DNA of 64,000 nucleotides from Lentilactobacillus kosonis. GTDB lineage: Bacteria; Bacillota; Bacilli; Lactobacillales; Lactobacillaceae. Positions 40,373 to 51,244 of the stretch are shown piece by piece. Numbering within the stretch: position 1 is the first letter of the stretch; each line of letters starts with the position of its first letter. The stretch is from contig NZ_BEXA01000002.1 in the NCBI RefSeq assembly GCF_003864335.1, forward strand, positions 186,001 to 250,000, written 5' to 3'. Under the pieces are notes generated by a model that made no database searches, had not been told where the DNA came from, and saw nothing but the letters and a program-made list of their open reading frames with translations. A program made the translations under genes and the position numbers.

Positions 40373-41901
40373 TCGAAGAAACTAGTCCTAAAAAAAGAAG
40401 GATCTCTTTAACTATTAAGTGGTCCTTTTTCACGTCTATTGGTGTTTTTATTATTTTATTAGTATTTTCAATGTTAATTTATAACCGCTTTACGAACGTG
40501 TTAATTCAGCAAGAACGTGGTTACATTAACGACACTTTAATGACGGTTTCGGGTCGACTCGCTAATTTTGATTCTCCAATCAATCAAAAAAATGCTAATT
40601 CGGTTTTGCGACCAGATATTGATGATAAAAGTAATAATAACGTTCCGATTGATCGGCAAACTCATCAAAGTATCTATTCTGATTCACTATTTGTTAATCT
40701 TTCTCGAGATAGCATGGTGGTAAATGTTTATGACAATAATAAACGTTTATTATTTGAATCAAGGGAGTCTAACTTTAAGTTTAAAAGAACTGATACAAAG
40801 AGTATTGCTCTCACGAGAGAAAATGGCAGTCAAGTTCTAGTTGGTAGAATGCCAGTTCAATCCAAGAAGAATGGCTCTTTAGTTGGGTATATCCAGGTTA
40901 CCGATACTTTGGCCAACTATCATCAAACGGTTAGAAAATTGGTTGCGATTATGGCAATTTTATTAGTATTATCAGTCTTAATTGCTGTGATAGTTTCTTA
41001 TATACTAGCTGCTGAGTTACTTAAACCGATGAAGGAAATTCGAAATACCATTTCAGAGATTAAAGAAAATCCGGATTCTGATGAGCGAGTTCCAGAATTA
41101 CACACAAATGATGAAATTGCTGATTTAGGTAACTTGTTTAATAGCATGCTGGACCAAACTCAAAGATATATGAATCAACAGAGTCAATTCGTTGAAGATG
41201 TGTCTCATGAGCTTAGGACACCGGTTGCAGTTATTCAAGGCCATATGGAAATGTTGTTACGGTGGGGGAAAGATGATCCGCAGGTGCTAGATGAGTCATT
41301 GAAAGCTTCATTACAAGAAACTAAGCGGATGCAAAGCTTAGTGGCCGAGATGCTTGATCTTTCTCGGGCTGAGCAAATTGAGATTAATTATAGTGATGAA
41401 GTGACGAATGTTAACGAAGTATTCAATCAAGTAAACAATGACTTCAAGATGATTCATCCAGAGTTTACGTTTATCGTTGATAATGATACTTATAATGACG
41501 TTTCCGTCCAAATCTATCGGAATCATTTAGAGCAGATTCTTGTAATTTTAATTGATAATGCAATTAAATATTCTAAAGATCGTAAGGAAATCCACACATC
41601 GATTTCTAGTACTGATTCAACCGTTAATATCGCCGTTCAAGATTTTGGTGAAGGCATTGCTAGCGATGATGTCGCCAAAGTGTTTAATCGTTTCTATCGT
41701 GTTGATAAAGCAAGATCTCGAGATAAGGGTGGTAATGGGTTAGGACTTTCAATTGCCCAGAGGTTAGTAGAAGCATATCACGGTGACATCTCAATTGAGA
41801 GTTCATTAGGTTATGGATCGATTTTCCAAATTAAATTTCCAATTTTAAGAAGTGGCATTCAAGCTGATGAAGCTGATTCCAACGATGGCGATCATCAGTA
41901 G
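40369..41901 (+). CDS. arlS: Sensor histidine kinase, ArlS-like
   Basis: A 510-residue membrane kinase with one membrane helix near residues 18-38, an extracellular domain of about 150 residues, a second helix near 190-215, a HAMP linker, then HisKA with the phospho-accepting His in FVEDVSHELRTPVAV near residue 280. The HATPase boxes are N (LIDNAIKYS), G1 (VQDFGEGI) and G2 (GGNGLGLSIAQ). It forms an operon with arlR and ends at a perfect bidirectional terminator. Confidence 0.94.
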   Translation: MIEETSPKKRRISLTIKWSFFTSIGVFIILLVFSMLIYNRFTNVLIQQERGYINDTLMTVSGRLANFDSPINQKNANSVLRPDIDDKSNNNVPIDRQTHQSIYSDSLFVNLSRDSMVVNVYDNNKRLLFESRESNFKFKRTDTKSIALTRENGSQVLVGRMPVQSKKNGSLVGYIQVTDTLANYHQTVRKLVAIMAILLVLSVLIAVIVSYILAAELLKPMKEIRNTISEIKENPDSDERVPELHTNDEIADLGNLFNSMLDQTQRYMNQQSQFVEDVSHELRTPVAVIQGHMEMLLRWGKDDPQVLDESLKASLQETKRMQSLVAEMLDLSRAEQIEINYSDEVTNVNEVFNQVNNDFKMIHPEFTFIVDNDTYNDVSVQIYRNHLEQILVILIDNAIKYSKDRKEIHTSISSTDSTVNIAVQDFGEGIASDDVAKVFNRFYRVDKARSRDKGGNGLGLSIAQRLVEAYHGDISIESSLGYGSIFQIKFPILRSGIQADEADSNDGDHQ

Positions 41902-41915
41902 TTGTCGATTAATAA

Positions 41916-41957
41916 AAAGAAAGCCGTTAGATATTTTAAATATCTAACGGCTTTCTT
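41916..41957. terminator. Bidirectional terminator between arlS and yidC
   Basis: A long perfect inverted repeat GAAAGCCGTTAGATATT... with its complement ends in A and T tracts on each side and serves two convergent genes. Confidence 0.94.
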
Positions 41958-41992
41958 TTGGTTTTCAATGTGATAAACACCGCAACAACTAA

Positions 41993-42922
41993 TTATTTGT
42001 GGTTACGATTTTGTTTGCCAGCATTGCGTTGGCTATTACGATTATTGCTAGGGCGTTTATCTGTTTTGGCCTCATCAGGTTGTGCCGGAGTTTCTGGTTG
42101 CTTTGGAATGAGATCATCGACATTCACAGTCTTAATATCTTTCATTTCAGCAGCAACATCTTTTCTAATTCTTGGTCTGTAAAGATTGATGATTAATGTT
42201 TGTAAACAAGCGAACAGTCCCCCGATAAAGAAGTAAATTCCCAAACCAGCTGGGGAATTAATTGTAAACAGCAGAATCATGATTGGACTCATTAATAACA
42301 TAGCACCTGTTTGCTTCTTTTGATCCTTAGGAATTCCTAAAAGTGATAGGTAGCTTTGTAATAGGTAGGTTACAAAGGAAAGCACAGCTAGGATCCAGCT
42401 TGCTTGCCCCAGTTTAATACCCATAAATACTTCGTGAGATAATTCAGGTGAATATCTAATGGCAGCATATAAAGCAGCGAAGATAGGCATCTGAATCAGC
42501 AATGGTAAACAACCAATTCCACCAGTCATAGAAATATTGTTTTCCTTATAAACCGACATCATAGCTTGGCTAACAGCGGCTTGCTCCTCGGGAGTTTTAG
42601 CAGCTTTTTGGCGCTTTTGAATTTCATTTAGCTGTGGTCGAATAAGTTGCATCTTTTCCTGCTGGATGGTTGAACTCTTCATTTGTCTAACCATCATAGG
42701 TAGTAAGAACATCCGCACGATTACGGTTAATACAATAATTGCCCAACCATATGAGCCGGTGAAGCCAGCAATCCATTCCATAACAGCTTGAGCAGGCTTA
42801 GCTAAGTAATCATAGACAAACCCATATGGTTTACCAGATTTGGTAGTTCGGACACAACCACTAAGCAAGATTGCCATCGTGGTGATTAGGCCAAACACCG
42901 TGAGTGATTTAGTTTTTTTCAT
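41993..42922 (-). CDS. yidC: Membrane protein insertase YidC/OxaA (lipoprotein form)
   Basis: YidC inserts and folds membrane proteins, alone or with Sec. The 309-residue protein begins with a lipoprotein signal ending LLSGC, followed by five membrane helices typical of Gram-positive YidC (YGWAIIVLTVIVRMFLLP, with the positively charged Arg in the hydrophilic groove). The basic C-terminal tail (NRNSQRNAGKQNRNHK) would touch the ribosome. The tail suggests the YidC2 type. acyP lies upstream on the same strand. Confidence 0.95.
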   Translation of the reverse strand: MKKTKSLTVFGLITTMAILLSGCVRTTKSGKPYGFVYDYLAKPAQAVMEWIAGFTGSYGWAIIVLTVIVRMFLLPMMVRQMKSSTIQQEKMQLIRPQLNEIQKRQKAAKTPEEQAAVSQAMMSVYKENNISMTGGIGCLPLLIQMPIFAALYAAIRYSPELSHEVFMGIKLGQASWILAVLSFVTYLLQSYLSLLGIPKDQKKQTGAMLLMSPIMILLFTINSPAGLGIYFFIGGLFACLQTLIINLYRPRIRKDVAAEMKDIKTVNVDDLIPKQPETPAQPDEAKTDKRPSNNRNSQRNAGKQNRNHK

Positions 42923-42994
42923 TAATTGAGACCCTTTCTGAGCTTTAATAACATAACAGGTTAAATATTACTAGATTTATTTAAGGTTTTCAAT

Positions 42995-43270
42995 TTAATA
43001 TTTAACATAGAACCCATTATCTACAACTAAGGTTGTATAATGGGTCTTGATATTAGTAACTTTGCTATATGGGCTAGGTGATGCAGCAATTTGTTGAATA
43101 AAGTTATTTAAGGCAATTGCTTCACCTGAAGCTACAATATGCACGGTTCCGTCCGGTACGTTTTCAACAAAGCCTTGGATAAGCAGCTGGTTGGCTAATT
43201 TAGTGGTGTAGTATCTAAAACCCACTCCTTGCACTAACCCAGAAACTACTATGTCAACAGTCTTTTTCAT
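42995..43270 (-). CDS. acyP: Acylphosphatase
   Basis: A 91-residue enzyme that hydrolyses acyl phosphates. The signature SGLVQGVGFRYYT contains the catalytic Arg, and the partner Asn appears in the region after VPDGTVHIVASG. It is divergent from the rRNA methyltransferase gene and lies upstream of yidC. Confidence 0.95.
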   Translation of the reverse strand: MKKTVDIVVSGLVQGVGFRYYTTKLANQLLIQGFVENVPDGTVHIVASGEAIALNNFIQQIAASPSPYSKVTNIKTHYTTLVVDNGFYVKY

Positions 43271-43315
43271 AAGATAACCTCAAGTCATAATTGATATATT
43301 TGAAAGGAAACACAC

Positions 43316-44083
43316 ATGGAATTTTTAACTTCAAACCAAAACCAACGGGTCAAAGATTGGAAAAAATTACAAACTAAGAAACAAAGGACACGATCAAATG
43401 CCTACATCATTGAAGGTTGGCACTTAATTGATGAAGCCTTTAAGAGTGGCAAGCAATTTAAAGAAGTAATGGTGGTTGATCCTGAAGATTTAGACGACCT
43501 TAATTTTAATTCAGAAGCTGAAGTGTTTCAAATTACCCCGGAAATTGCAGCTCATATTTCGGATACGAAAACTCCCCAAGGAATTTTTGCGGTATTACCA
43601 CTTGATTCATACCATGAAGATATTCCTGATCAGTTAACTGGTGGGTGGCTATTGCTAGATAATGTTCAAGATCCTGGTAACTTAGGCACAATTATTCGAA
43701 CGGCTGACGCAGCAGGTATAAATGGGGTTGTCTTGGGTGGAAGCAGTGTAGATATTTATAATCCTAAGTTAATCAGATCAATGCAAGGAAGTCACTTCCA
43801 CATTTCGCTTTATAATGGCAATCTTAACGAATGGATTTTAGCGTTTAAACAGCAACAAGTTCCAGTATTTGGAACTGAATTGAACGAAGAGGCCAAGTCC
43901 TATAAAGAGGTGGGCCACCCAGAGGATTTTGCATTAATCATGGGAAATGAAGGAAATGGAATGAGCGATGAGACCCTTGCTCAAACCGACCAGAATCTTT
44001 ATATTCCTATGAAAGGGAATGCTGAATCATTAAATGTGGCCGTTGCTGCAGGAATCGTAATGTTTCAACTTATAAAAAGTTAG
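43316..44083 (+). CDS. SpoU/TrmH-family RNA 2'-O-methyltransferase
   Basis: A 255-residue SPOUT enzyme with an N-terminal L30e-like substrate-binding domain (residues 1-95) and a trefoil-knot domain with LLLDNVQDPGNLGTIIRTADAAG, IMGNEGNGMS and IPMKGNAESLNVAVAAGI. It methylates rRNA or tRNA riboses. Its place before pheST matches ysgA of B. subtilis. The exact target is not predicted from sequence. Confidence 0.93.
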   Translation: MEFLTSNQNQRVKDWKKLQTKKQRTRSNAYIIEGWHLIDEAFKSGKQFKEVMVVDPEDLDDLNFNSEAEVFQITPEIAAHISDTKTPQGIFAVLPLDSYHEDIPDQLTGGWLLLDNVQDPGNLGTIIRTADAAGINGVVLGGSSVDIYNPKLIRSMQGSHFHISLYNGNLNEWILAFKQQQVPVFGTELNEEAKSYKEVGHPEDFALIMGNEGNGMSDETLAQTDQNLYIPMKGNAESLNVAVAAGIVMFQLIKS

Positions 44084-44151
44084 TCGTTTTAATTGATTAT
44101 TTGGTATAATGCTAGTATTATCTGCTTAGACATTAAGAAAAGGGGTATTGC

Positions 44152-44634
44152 ATGCAAAGAGATGAGTGGAAGAATGACGAGTTATACGTTTCAATTGTCA
44201 AAGATTTATTAGATACTGACTTAGTTCAGAGTTTGGCTAATTACACGCAACATCATAATTCTACCCGCTTAGAGCATTCATTATCGGTATCTTTTGATAG
44301 TTATCGAATTGCTAAACGGGCTGACTTGGACTACCGTTCTGTTGCTAGAGCGGGATTGCTACATGACTTATTCTTTTATGACTGGCGAACTACTAAGTTT
44401 GACCTAGGATCTCACGCATATATTCACCCTCGAGTTGCATTGAGAAATGCTGAAAAGATTACGGATTTAAATGAGATTGAAAAGGATATTATCCTCAAGC
44501 ATATGTGGGGAGTCACGTTGGCAAGACCCAAGTATCGGGAAAGTGTCATTGTGTCTTTAGTTGATGACTACGAAGCAGTTCATGAGTTTATGCAACCATT
44601 TAAAAAACGAATTATCGCCAGATTAAAAGCATAA
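44152..44634 (+). CDS. HD-domain family hydrolase
   Basis: A 160-residue HD-domain protein with HNSTRLEHSLSVS, AGLLHDLFFYDW and ILKHMW, the pattern of small HD phosphohydrolases. The substrate is unknown. An extended -10 box TGGTATAAT ends at 44110, and AAGGGG lies before the ATG. It precedes the HxlR-type regulator by 26 bases. Confidence 0.85.
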   Translation: MQRDEWKNDELYVSIVKDLLDTDLVQSLANYTQHHNSTRLEHSLSVSFDSYRIAKRADLDYRSVARAGLLHDLFFYDWRTTKFDLGSHAYIHPRVALRNAEKITDLNEIEKDIILKHMWGVTLARPKYRESVIVSLVDDYEAVHEFMQPFKKRIIARLKA

Positions 44635-44660
44635 TAATATTAGTAAAGGAGTAATGTGAT

Positions 44661-45011
44661 ATGAGAACGAATATTTCTATAAAAGAACCAATTAATTATT
44701 ACCTCTGTCCTAAGTTCGAAAAGACGTTTTCATTTTTGGGTAAAAAATGGAATGGCTTAATTATCGATGTGTTGCTGCAAGAAGGTACACTTCGCTTTAG
44801 AGAAATTGCGCGACAAATTCCTAAGTGCTCAGATAGGGTGTTAGTAGAACGTTTACGTGAGTTAGAACATGATGGTGTCATTGATCGAAATGATTACGCC
44901 GATTCATCATTGATTGAATATTGTTTAACTGATCAAGGTCGTGAACTAGCTCCTATTATGAAGCAATTACATGATTGGTCTGAAAAATGGTATCCAGTTG
45001 ACGAAGGTTAA
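44661..45011 (+). CDS. HxlR-family winged-helix transcriptional regulator
   Basis: A 116-residue HxlR (DUF24) regulator with the CPKFEKTFSFLGKKWNGLII core, LRFREIARQIPKCSDRVLVERLRELEHDGVI, and a C-terminal winged helix. Cys17 and Cys58 may be redox-sensitive, as in some relatives. Its targets are unknown; it may share a transcript with the HD gene. Its last codons form the left arm of a terminator. Confidence 0.9.
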   Translation: MRTNISIKEPINYYLCPKFEKTFSFLGKKWNGLIIDVLLQEGTLRFREIARQIPKCSDRVLVERLRELEHDGVIDRNDYADSSLIEYCLTDQGRELAPIMKQLHDWSEKWYPVDEG

Positions 45012-45027
45012 CTTGACCATTTTTTTA
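44983..45027 (+). terminator. Terminator overlapping the end of the HxlR-type gene
   Basis: AAAAATGGT (44983-44991) pairs with ACCATTTTT (45016-45024), with an inner AGTT/AACT helix, and runs into seven T. The left arm and loop encode the last nine codons including the stop. Confidence 0.75.
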
Positions 45028-45054
45028 TTTTAGCTTATTATTTTAGAGTAAATG

Positions 45055-45295
45055 CGTTACAGAGAGAAGTAGTAGGTTAGCCTAATTGAGCAGAGACTTT
45101 TGGAATGGTGAGACCAAGGGCGTTAGGTTAGTTGAATTCATCTTTTTAGCTGAAATTGGGAGTCTTAAAAAACGAAAAATTTTCCGGTTATCGCCGTTAT
45201 CGATTTGAGAGTTCATCTAGTAAGCTGTTACTAGACGTAAACTAGGGTGGTACCGCGAGAAACCTCGTCCCTTTTCTGGGATGGGGCTTTTTTTG
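45055..45295 (+). ncRNA. T-box leader of pheST (Phe, specifier TTC)
   Basis: AGGGTGGTACCGCG at 45244-45257 is the T-box sequence. The terminator CCTCGTCCC (45263-45271) pairs with GGGATGGGG (45278-45286) using G-U pairs and is followed by seven T. At the base of stem I, AGAGAGA (45061-45067) can pair with TCTTTTT from 45141. Next to it, TTC at 45137-45139 followed by A is a phenylalanine codon in the specifier position. The upper helix is less certain than in the other two leaders. Confidence 0.92.
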
Positions 45296-45319
45296 TGCCT
45301 AAAATATTGGAGGGATTAT

Positions 45320-46368
45320 ATGTCTTTAAGAGAAGACTTAACTAACATTAGAACCAAGAACTTAGAGATTATTCAAACGACGGATAACCTTAAAGTTTTA
45401 AATGACATTCGAGTAAATCTGCTTGGTAAAAAGGGACCGATTACCACAGCATTAAGATCTATCAAAGATTTACCAGTTGAAGAACGACCCGAAGTTGGTA
45501 GTTATGCTAACGAAATTAGAGATGACTTAGCTAATGCAATTGCTGAACAAAAAACTAATTTGGAAAATGCCCAAATGAATGCTCGCTTAGCTAGTGAGTC
45601 GATTGATGTTACTTTACCAGGAACTAAGTTATCACAAGGCCAGCCTCATGTTATTCAACAGATTATTGATCAAATTGTTGATCTGTTTTAGGAATGGGGT
45701 ACGAAGTTTTAACTGGCCCAGAAGTTGAAGAAGAAAAGTATAATTTTGAAATGATGAACTTGCCTAAAGATCACCCTGCTCGTGACATGCAAGACACGTT
45801 CTATTTGACTAACGATATTCTAATGAGAACCCAAACTTCACCAATGCAAGCTAGAACCTTGGAAAAACATGACTTTAGTCAAGGACCATTGAAGATGATC
45901 TCTCCAGGAATTGTTTATCGGCGAGATACGGATGATCCGACTCACTCTCACCAATTTCATCAAGTTGAGGGGTTAGTGATTGATGAACATATTACTATGG
46001 CAGATTTAAAGGGAACTTTGATTACCATGACTCATGAAATCTTCGGTGATAAATTTGATATTCGCCTTAGACCTAGTTACTTCCCATTTACTGAACCATC
46101 TGTTGAAGTGGATGTTACTTGTTTTAACTGTATGGGTAAGGGCTGTGACGTCTGCAAGCACACTGGTTGGATCGAAGTTCTTGGTGCCGGCATGGTTCAT
46201 CCAAATGTTTTGAAGATGGCTGGAGTTGATCCAGATGTCTATGGTGGTTTCGCCTTTGGCCTCGGACCTGATAGATTTGCAATGCTTCAATATGGGGTAA
46301 CTGATATTCGTGATTTCTATTTAAACGATGTTAGATTCCTAAATCAATTCGACAAGAGGAGTAATTAA
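45320..46368 (+). CDS. pheS: Phenylalanyl-tRNA synthetase alpha subunit (frameshifted)
   Basis: The catalytic subunit of the alpha2-beta2 PheRS. An N-terminal coiled coil is followed by the class II core with [48 protein letters not shown] and [14 protein letters not shown]. The ATG at 45320 follows GGAGGG. One T is missing in the T4 run 45686-45689; repair gives [14 protein letters not shown] and a 349-residue protein. It is controlled by the Phe T-box and followed by pheT. Confidence 0.96.
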
Positions 46369-46369
46369 A

Positions 46370-48779
46370 TTGAAACTTTCATATAAATGGGTAAAAGAAT
46401 ATTTAGATTTAAACATTCCAGCTAAAGAGCTTGCCGAAAAAATTGAAAGAACTGCTGTAGAAGTAGATTCAGTTAGCCGGTTAGATGATGGTTTGAAAAA
46501 AATCGTAACTGGAAAAGTATTAAGTATGGAAAATCATCCAGATTCTGATCATTTGCATATTTGCCAAGTTGATGTGGGTGAAGAAGAACCTTTACAGATT
46601 GTTTGTGGGGCCCCCAATGTTGCGGCTGGCCAAACAGTAATTGTTGCATTGCCTGGTTCAAGAATCGGTGGCAATGTTAAAATTAAAAAATCAAAGATGC
46701 GGGGCGTTCAGTCAAACGGGATGATCTGTGCCTTAGACGAAATCGGTTTTTCTAAGGATGTCGTACCTAAGGAATGGGAAGACGGCATTTATGTTTTTGA
46801 TGATACAGTTCCCGTTGGTGAAGATGTTTATAGCTACTTAGGTATGGATGATGATGTCATCGATCTTGACGTTACCCCTAACCGTGGGGACATGTTAAGT
46901 GTCCTGGGTACCGTTCATGAATTAGCAGCTATCTATGACCAAAGTCCTGAAATCAAAGCACCTGAAATCACTGAAGACGTTGATGTTAAGGCAATGATGA
47001 AGTAACTGCGGAAGCTGATCCTGAATTGGCACCAACTTATAAGCTAAGGTTAGTTAAGGGTGTGAAGATTGCACCTAGTCCAACTTGGTTACAAATTAAA
47101 CTATGGACTGCCGGAATTCGACCAATCAATAATGTTGTTGATGTTACTAACTATATTTTGGTTAAGTATGGTCAACCATTACATGCATTTGATAAAAATA
47201 AAATCGATGGTGGCATTCATGTAAGGTCAGCCAAGGATGGCGAAACATTTACTACGCTTGATGGTGAAGACAGAGAGTTAGCATCAGCGGACGTTTTAAT
47301 TGCCGATGATACTAAACCAGTTGCACTTGCTGGAGTAATGGGCGGTTTGAACTCAGAAATTACTGATCAAACTACAGATGTTTTGCTTGAATCAGCAATC
47401 TTTAATCCAAGCCGAATTAGAAAAACTGCTCGGAGATTAGTTTTACACTCAGAAGCCTCACAACGCTTTGAACGTGGAATTAACTACGATACTGTTGAAA
47501 CTGCTTTAAATGAAGCTGCTCAAATGATTGCTGATTTGGCAAATGGTCAAGTGACTGAAGGAATTGTCACCGCAACTGATACTCCTCGAGTGCTTCCAAC
47601 GATTCACGTTTCTGACCAGAGTATTAATAAAGTGTTAGGAACTGACTTAACAACTGACAACATTAAAAATATTTTCGATCGGTTAGGATTCACCTCTGTA
47701 AATGTCAATGATGGATTAGATGTTACCATTCCTGCTAGACGTTGGGACATTGAAATTCCCGCTGATTTAAATGAAGAAGTAGCCAGAATTTACGGCTACG
47801 ACAATCTACCAGTTTCTTTACCAACTGGTAGGATGGGTGTGGGGGCATTAACGGCTACTCAAAAAAATGAACGGGCTATTCGCCAAGTACTTGAAGGACT
47901 TGGATTAACCCAAGCAATTTCTTACTCATTAACTACTGCTGATAAGGCGAAGATGTTCTTAACAAGATCATCAATCGAAACTAAGTTAAGCTTCCCGATG
48001 ACCAAAGATCATTCAGTTTTGAGAATGAATTTGCTATCAGGTTTGCTAGATGATGTCGCTTATAATCAAGCACGGAAGGTTTCAGACATTGCCTTATATG
48101 AATACGGCCGAGTTTTCTTTAAAGATGGTGAAGAACAAGTTCGTCCAACGGAAGTTAGTCACGTTGCCGGAGTGGTGACTGGAAACTTTGTTAATAAGAG
48201 TTGGAGTCATGGTGTGGTTAAAGCTGATTTCTTCCTTGTTAAAGGAATGGTGGAACAAGTTATTCGGAACTTTGCTCCCAATGGGGAAGTTGAATTCATC
48301 GCTGACGATACTATTAAAGAAATGCATCCTGGAAGAACTGCTAAGGTCTTAGTTCATGGCAAAGAAGTTGGTTTTGTTGGTCAAATTCATCCAGTAGTTG
48401 AAAAGCAGTTCAAAATTAAGGACACTTATGCTTTTGAGTTAGATTTTGCCTTACTTGATTCATTGCCCAAAAATGCGGATCAATTTACTCCAATTTCGAA
48501 GTTCCCAAGTGTTCAACGGGATATTGCGTTGCTTGTTGATGAAAGTGTAACTAACGATGATGTGGTCAACATTATTGCTAAGCGAGGTGGCGCTTACCTA
48601 ATTAATACTGATCTGTTTGATTTATATACGGGTGATAATGTTGCTGATGGTAAAAGTCACTTGCTTATTCACTTACATTTGCTAACCAGCGCGACACATT
48701 GAAAGATGATGAAATCAATGCGGCAATGGAAAAAATTAAAAAACACTTAACAGATGAATTAAAAGCAGAAATTAGGTAG
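46370..48779 (+). CDS. pheT: Phenylalanyl-tRNA synthetase beta subunit (two frameshifts)
   Basis: The beta subunit of PheRS, with an N-terminal tRNA-binding OB domain (ENHPDSDHLHICQVDVG), B3/B4 editing domain (KYGQPLHAFDKNKI), B5, and a C-terminal anticodon-binding FDX-ACB domain. It starts with TTG at 46370, one base after the pheS stop. One A is missing at 46993-46994 and another at the A4 run 48652-48655; repair of both gives 803 residues, ending at a TAG at 48777-48779, normal length. Without repair the FDX-ACB end would be lost. Confidence 0.95.
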
Positions 48780-48825
48780 TTTCATCTCTATAATTGACTT
48801 TAAGAAATACTAGGAGGAACTGCTG

Positions 48826-49944
48826 ATGAATAATGGCCCAGCCACCCCAGAACCTAAACAAAATAAGGGGTTAGGTAAAAAAATAATTATCACTGTAGTA
48901 ACGTTGTTAGTAATTTTGCTAGCAACTCTTGGTTTGTTAGGGTATAACTATTTCCAAAAATCTTTAAAACCGCTAGATCCTAAAAATGAAAAAGTAAGTC
49001 AAATTCATATTCCGCTTGGGGTCTCGAACAAGCAAATCGGTTCGATTCTTCAAAATAAAAAGATTGTTAGAAGTGGAATGGTGTTTGATTATTACGTTAA
49101 GTCAAATAACTTAACTAACTTCCGTGCCGGATACTATCAACTAAAACCATCAATGAGTCTCAAGCAAATCGCTAAGGAACTTCAAAAAGGTGGCAGTGCT
49201 GAACCAATTCAAAGTTCACAAAGTAAGATTTTAGTCATGGAAGGAGCTAATATTAAAGATATTTCTTATCGGATTAGCTCAACGACTGATTTTACTGGGA
49301 AAGATTTCTTGTCCTTGATGAAGAATAAGAAATTCATCAATTCACTCTATAAAAAATATCCCGAATTATTAAAGTCTGCAATGCAGGCCAAGAATGTTAG
49401 ATATCGATTAGAAGGATATTTATTTCCAGCGACTTATGAAGTTAAGAAAAATATGTCTCTAGAAGATGTCGTTACCCAAATGGTTGCTAAGACTAACCAA
49501 GTACTGACACCATATTACGCAACGATTAAAAGGGAGAAGCTGACCGTTCAAGAATTCCTAACTTTGGCTTCGTTAACCGAAAAAGAAGGGGTCAGCCAAA
49601 CTGATCGTCGTAAGATTGCCGGTGTATTTAGAAATCGAATTAAAATCAATATGCCAATTCAATCAGACATTTCGGTATTGTACTCACTTGGAGTTAGAAA
49701 TAAAGATCTAACGACTAAAGATTTGCAGAATGATTCGCCATATAACCTATACAAGTATTATGGTTACGGTCCTGGACCGTTTGATAGTCCAAGTTTGAGT
49801 TCGATTCAAGCTGTTTTAAAACCACTTGATCGTTCAAAGGATTATTTGTATTTTGTTGCTGACACCAAAACTGGAAAGGTGTATTATTCAAAGACGTATG
49901 CTGAGCACCAGGCAAAGAGCGACAAATATCTACACACTAACTAG
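48826..49944 (+). CDS. mltG: Endolytic murein transglycosylase MltG
   Basis: A 372-residue YceG-like enzyme that cuts nascent peptidoglycan strands. A cytoplasmic basic N-terminus precedes one membrane helix near residues 19-43 and a LysM-like region. The catalytic domain carries [23 protein letters not shown] (catalytic Glu) and [12 protein letters not shown]. The [12 protein letters not shown] motif is typical of the family. It heads the conserved mltG-udk-greA order. Confidence 0.95.
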   Translation: MNNGPATPEPKQNKGLGKKIIITVVTLLVILLATLGLLGYNYFQKSLKPLDPKNEKVSQIHIPLGVSNKQIGSILQNKKIVRSGMVFDYYVKSNNLTNFRAGYYQLKPSMSLKQIAKELQKGGSAEPIQSSQSKILVMEGANIKDISYRISSTTDFTGKDFLSLMKNKKFINSLYKKYPELLKSAMQAKNVRYRLEGYLFPATYEVKKNMSLEDVVTQMVAKTNQVLTPYYATIKREKLTVQEFLTLASLTEKEGVSQTDRRKIAGVFRNRIKINMPIQSDISVLYSLGVRNKDLTTKDLQNDSPYNLYKYYGYGPGPFDSPSLSSIQAVLKPLDRSKDYLYFVADTKTGKVYYSKTYAEHQAKSDKYLHTN

Positions 49945-49961
49945 AATCCAAGGAGTATGAA

Positions 49962-50633
49962 ATGAGCACAAAGAAGAGACCGGTAGTAATCGGTGTTACC
50001 GGTGGTTCAGGTAGTGGAAAAACTACTGTTAGTCGAAAAATATTTAATGAGCTTGCGGACAATTCAATCATGATCTTGCAGCAAGACTCTTACTATAATG
50101 ATCAAAGTGATATGTCAATGGAAGAACGTAAGGCAGTTAATTACGATCATCCCCTAGCATTTGACACTGATTTATTGATTGATCAGCTTAAGGATCTGTT
50201 AGAATACAAGGCAATTGAGAAGCCGGTTTATGATTACTCTCAGTTCACTAGAAGTACAGATACCATTCATCAAGAACCTCGAGAAGTGATTATTCTTGAA
50301 GGAATTTTGATTTTGGATGATAAACGACTTCGCGATTTGATGGACATTAAAGTTTATGTTGATACTGATGATGATATTCGCATTATTCGGAGAATCGAGC
50401 GGGATAATGGTGAACGTGGTCGTGATTTGGAAGGCATTATTAATCAATATTTAAGCACGGTTAAGCCAATGTATCATCAATTTGTTGAACCCACTAAGCG
50501 TTACGCGGACATAATTGTCCCTGAGGGTGGCGAAAATCAGGTTGCAATTGATTTATTAACAACTAAAATTCGTTCAATTTTACTCAAACGTGGAAATGAA
50601 CGAGTTAATAATAATCAAGATTCAACAATATAG
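49962..50633 (+). CDS. udk: Uridine kinase
   Basis: A 223-residue pyrimidine salvage enzyme that phosphorylates uridine and cytidine. The P-loop [14 protein letters not shown] is near the start, followed by [20 protein letters not shown], and [24 protein letters not shown] precedes the ATG. It lies between mltG and greA. Confidence 0.96.
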   Translation: MSTKKRPVVIGVTGGSGSGKTTVSRKIFNELADNSIMILQQDSYYNDQSDMSMEERKAVNYDHPLAFDTDLLIDQLKDLLEYKAIEKPVYDYSQFTRSTDTIHQEPREVIILEGILILDDKRLRDLMDIKVYVDTDDDIRIIRRIERDNGERGRDLEGIINQYLSTVKPMYHQFVEPTKRYADIIVPEGGENQVAIDLLTTKIRSILLKRGNERVNNNQDSTI

Positions 50634-50649
50634 TTAAGGAGACTTTTTA

Positions 50650-51123
50650 ATGGCTGAAGAAACTTATCCAATGACGGCTGAAGGCCGCCAAAAATTACAA
50701 GAAGAGCTTGAGGACTTAAAGCTAGTTCAACGTCCAAAAGTGATTGATAGAATTAAGGTTGCACGTTCATACGGTGATTTATCAGAAAACTCTGAATATG
50801 AATCAGCTAAGGATGAACAAAGTATGCTAGAAGGTCGTATTCAAACTGTTGAACACATGCTTCAATATGCTGAAATCATTGACTCTAATGGTACTGATTC
50901 AGATGAAGTTACAGTTGGTAAGACCGTTACTTTCCAAGAATTACCAGATGAAGAACCAGAAACTTATCAAATTGTGGGAGCTGCTGAAGCTGACCCAATG
51001 TCAGGTAAAATCTCTAATGAATCACCTATTGCTAAGGGATTGATTGGTCATAAGCTTGATGAAGTTGTGACTATTGAAATTCCTGCCGGTGATATGCAAG
51101 TTAAAATCACAAAAATTGAATAA
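50650..51123 (+). CDS. greA: Transcription elongation factor GreA
   Basis: A 157-residue factor that rescues backtracked RNA polymerase. The N-terminal coiled coil carries the acidic tip in [20 protein letters not shown], and the C-terminal FKBP-like domain ends in [19 protein letters not shown] precedes the ATG. A terminator follows. Confidence 0.98.
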   Translation: MAEETYPMTAEGRQKLQEELEDLKLVQRPKVIDRIKVARSYGDLSENSEYESAKDEQSMLEGRIQTVEHMLQYAEIIDSNGTDSDEVTVGKTVTFQELPDEEPETYQIVGAAEADPMSGKISNESPIAKGLIGHKLDEVVTIEIPAGDMQVKITKIE

Positions 51124-51140
51124 CTGTCATAGTAAGCTAA

Positions 51141-51173
51141 AAATACCCTATCAATAATGATGGGGTATTTTTT
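51141..51173 (+). terminator. Terminator of greA
   Basis: A 13-bp stem (51141-51153 with 51158-51170, one G-U pair) is followed by a T tract. Confidence 0.92.
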
Positions 51174-51244
51174 GTTTTCTTTGTGAAAAAATTTAATGAT
51201 GTTATAATGATGTAAGCGAATACAATGATTTGGTGGTGGAGAAT

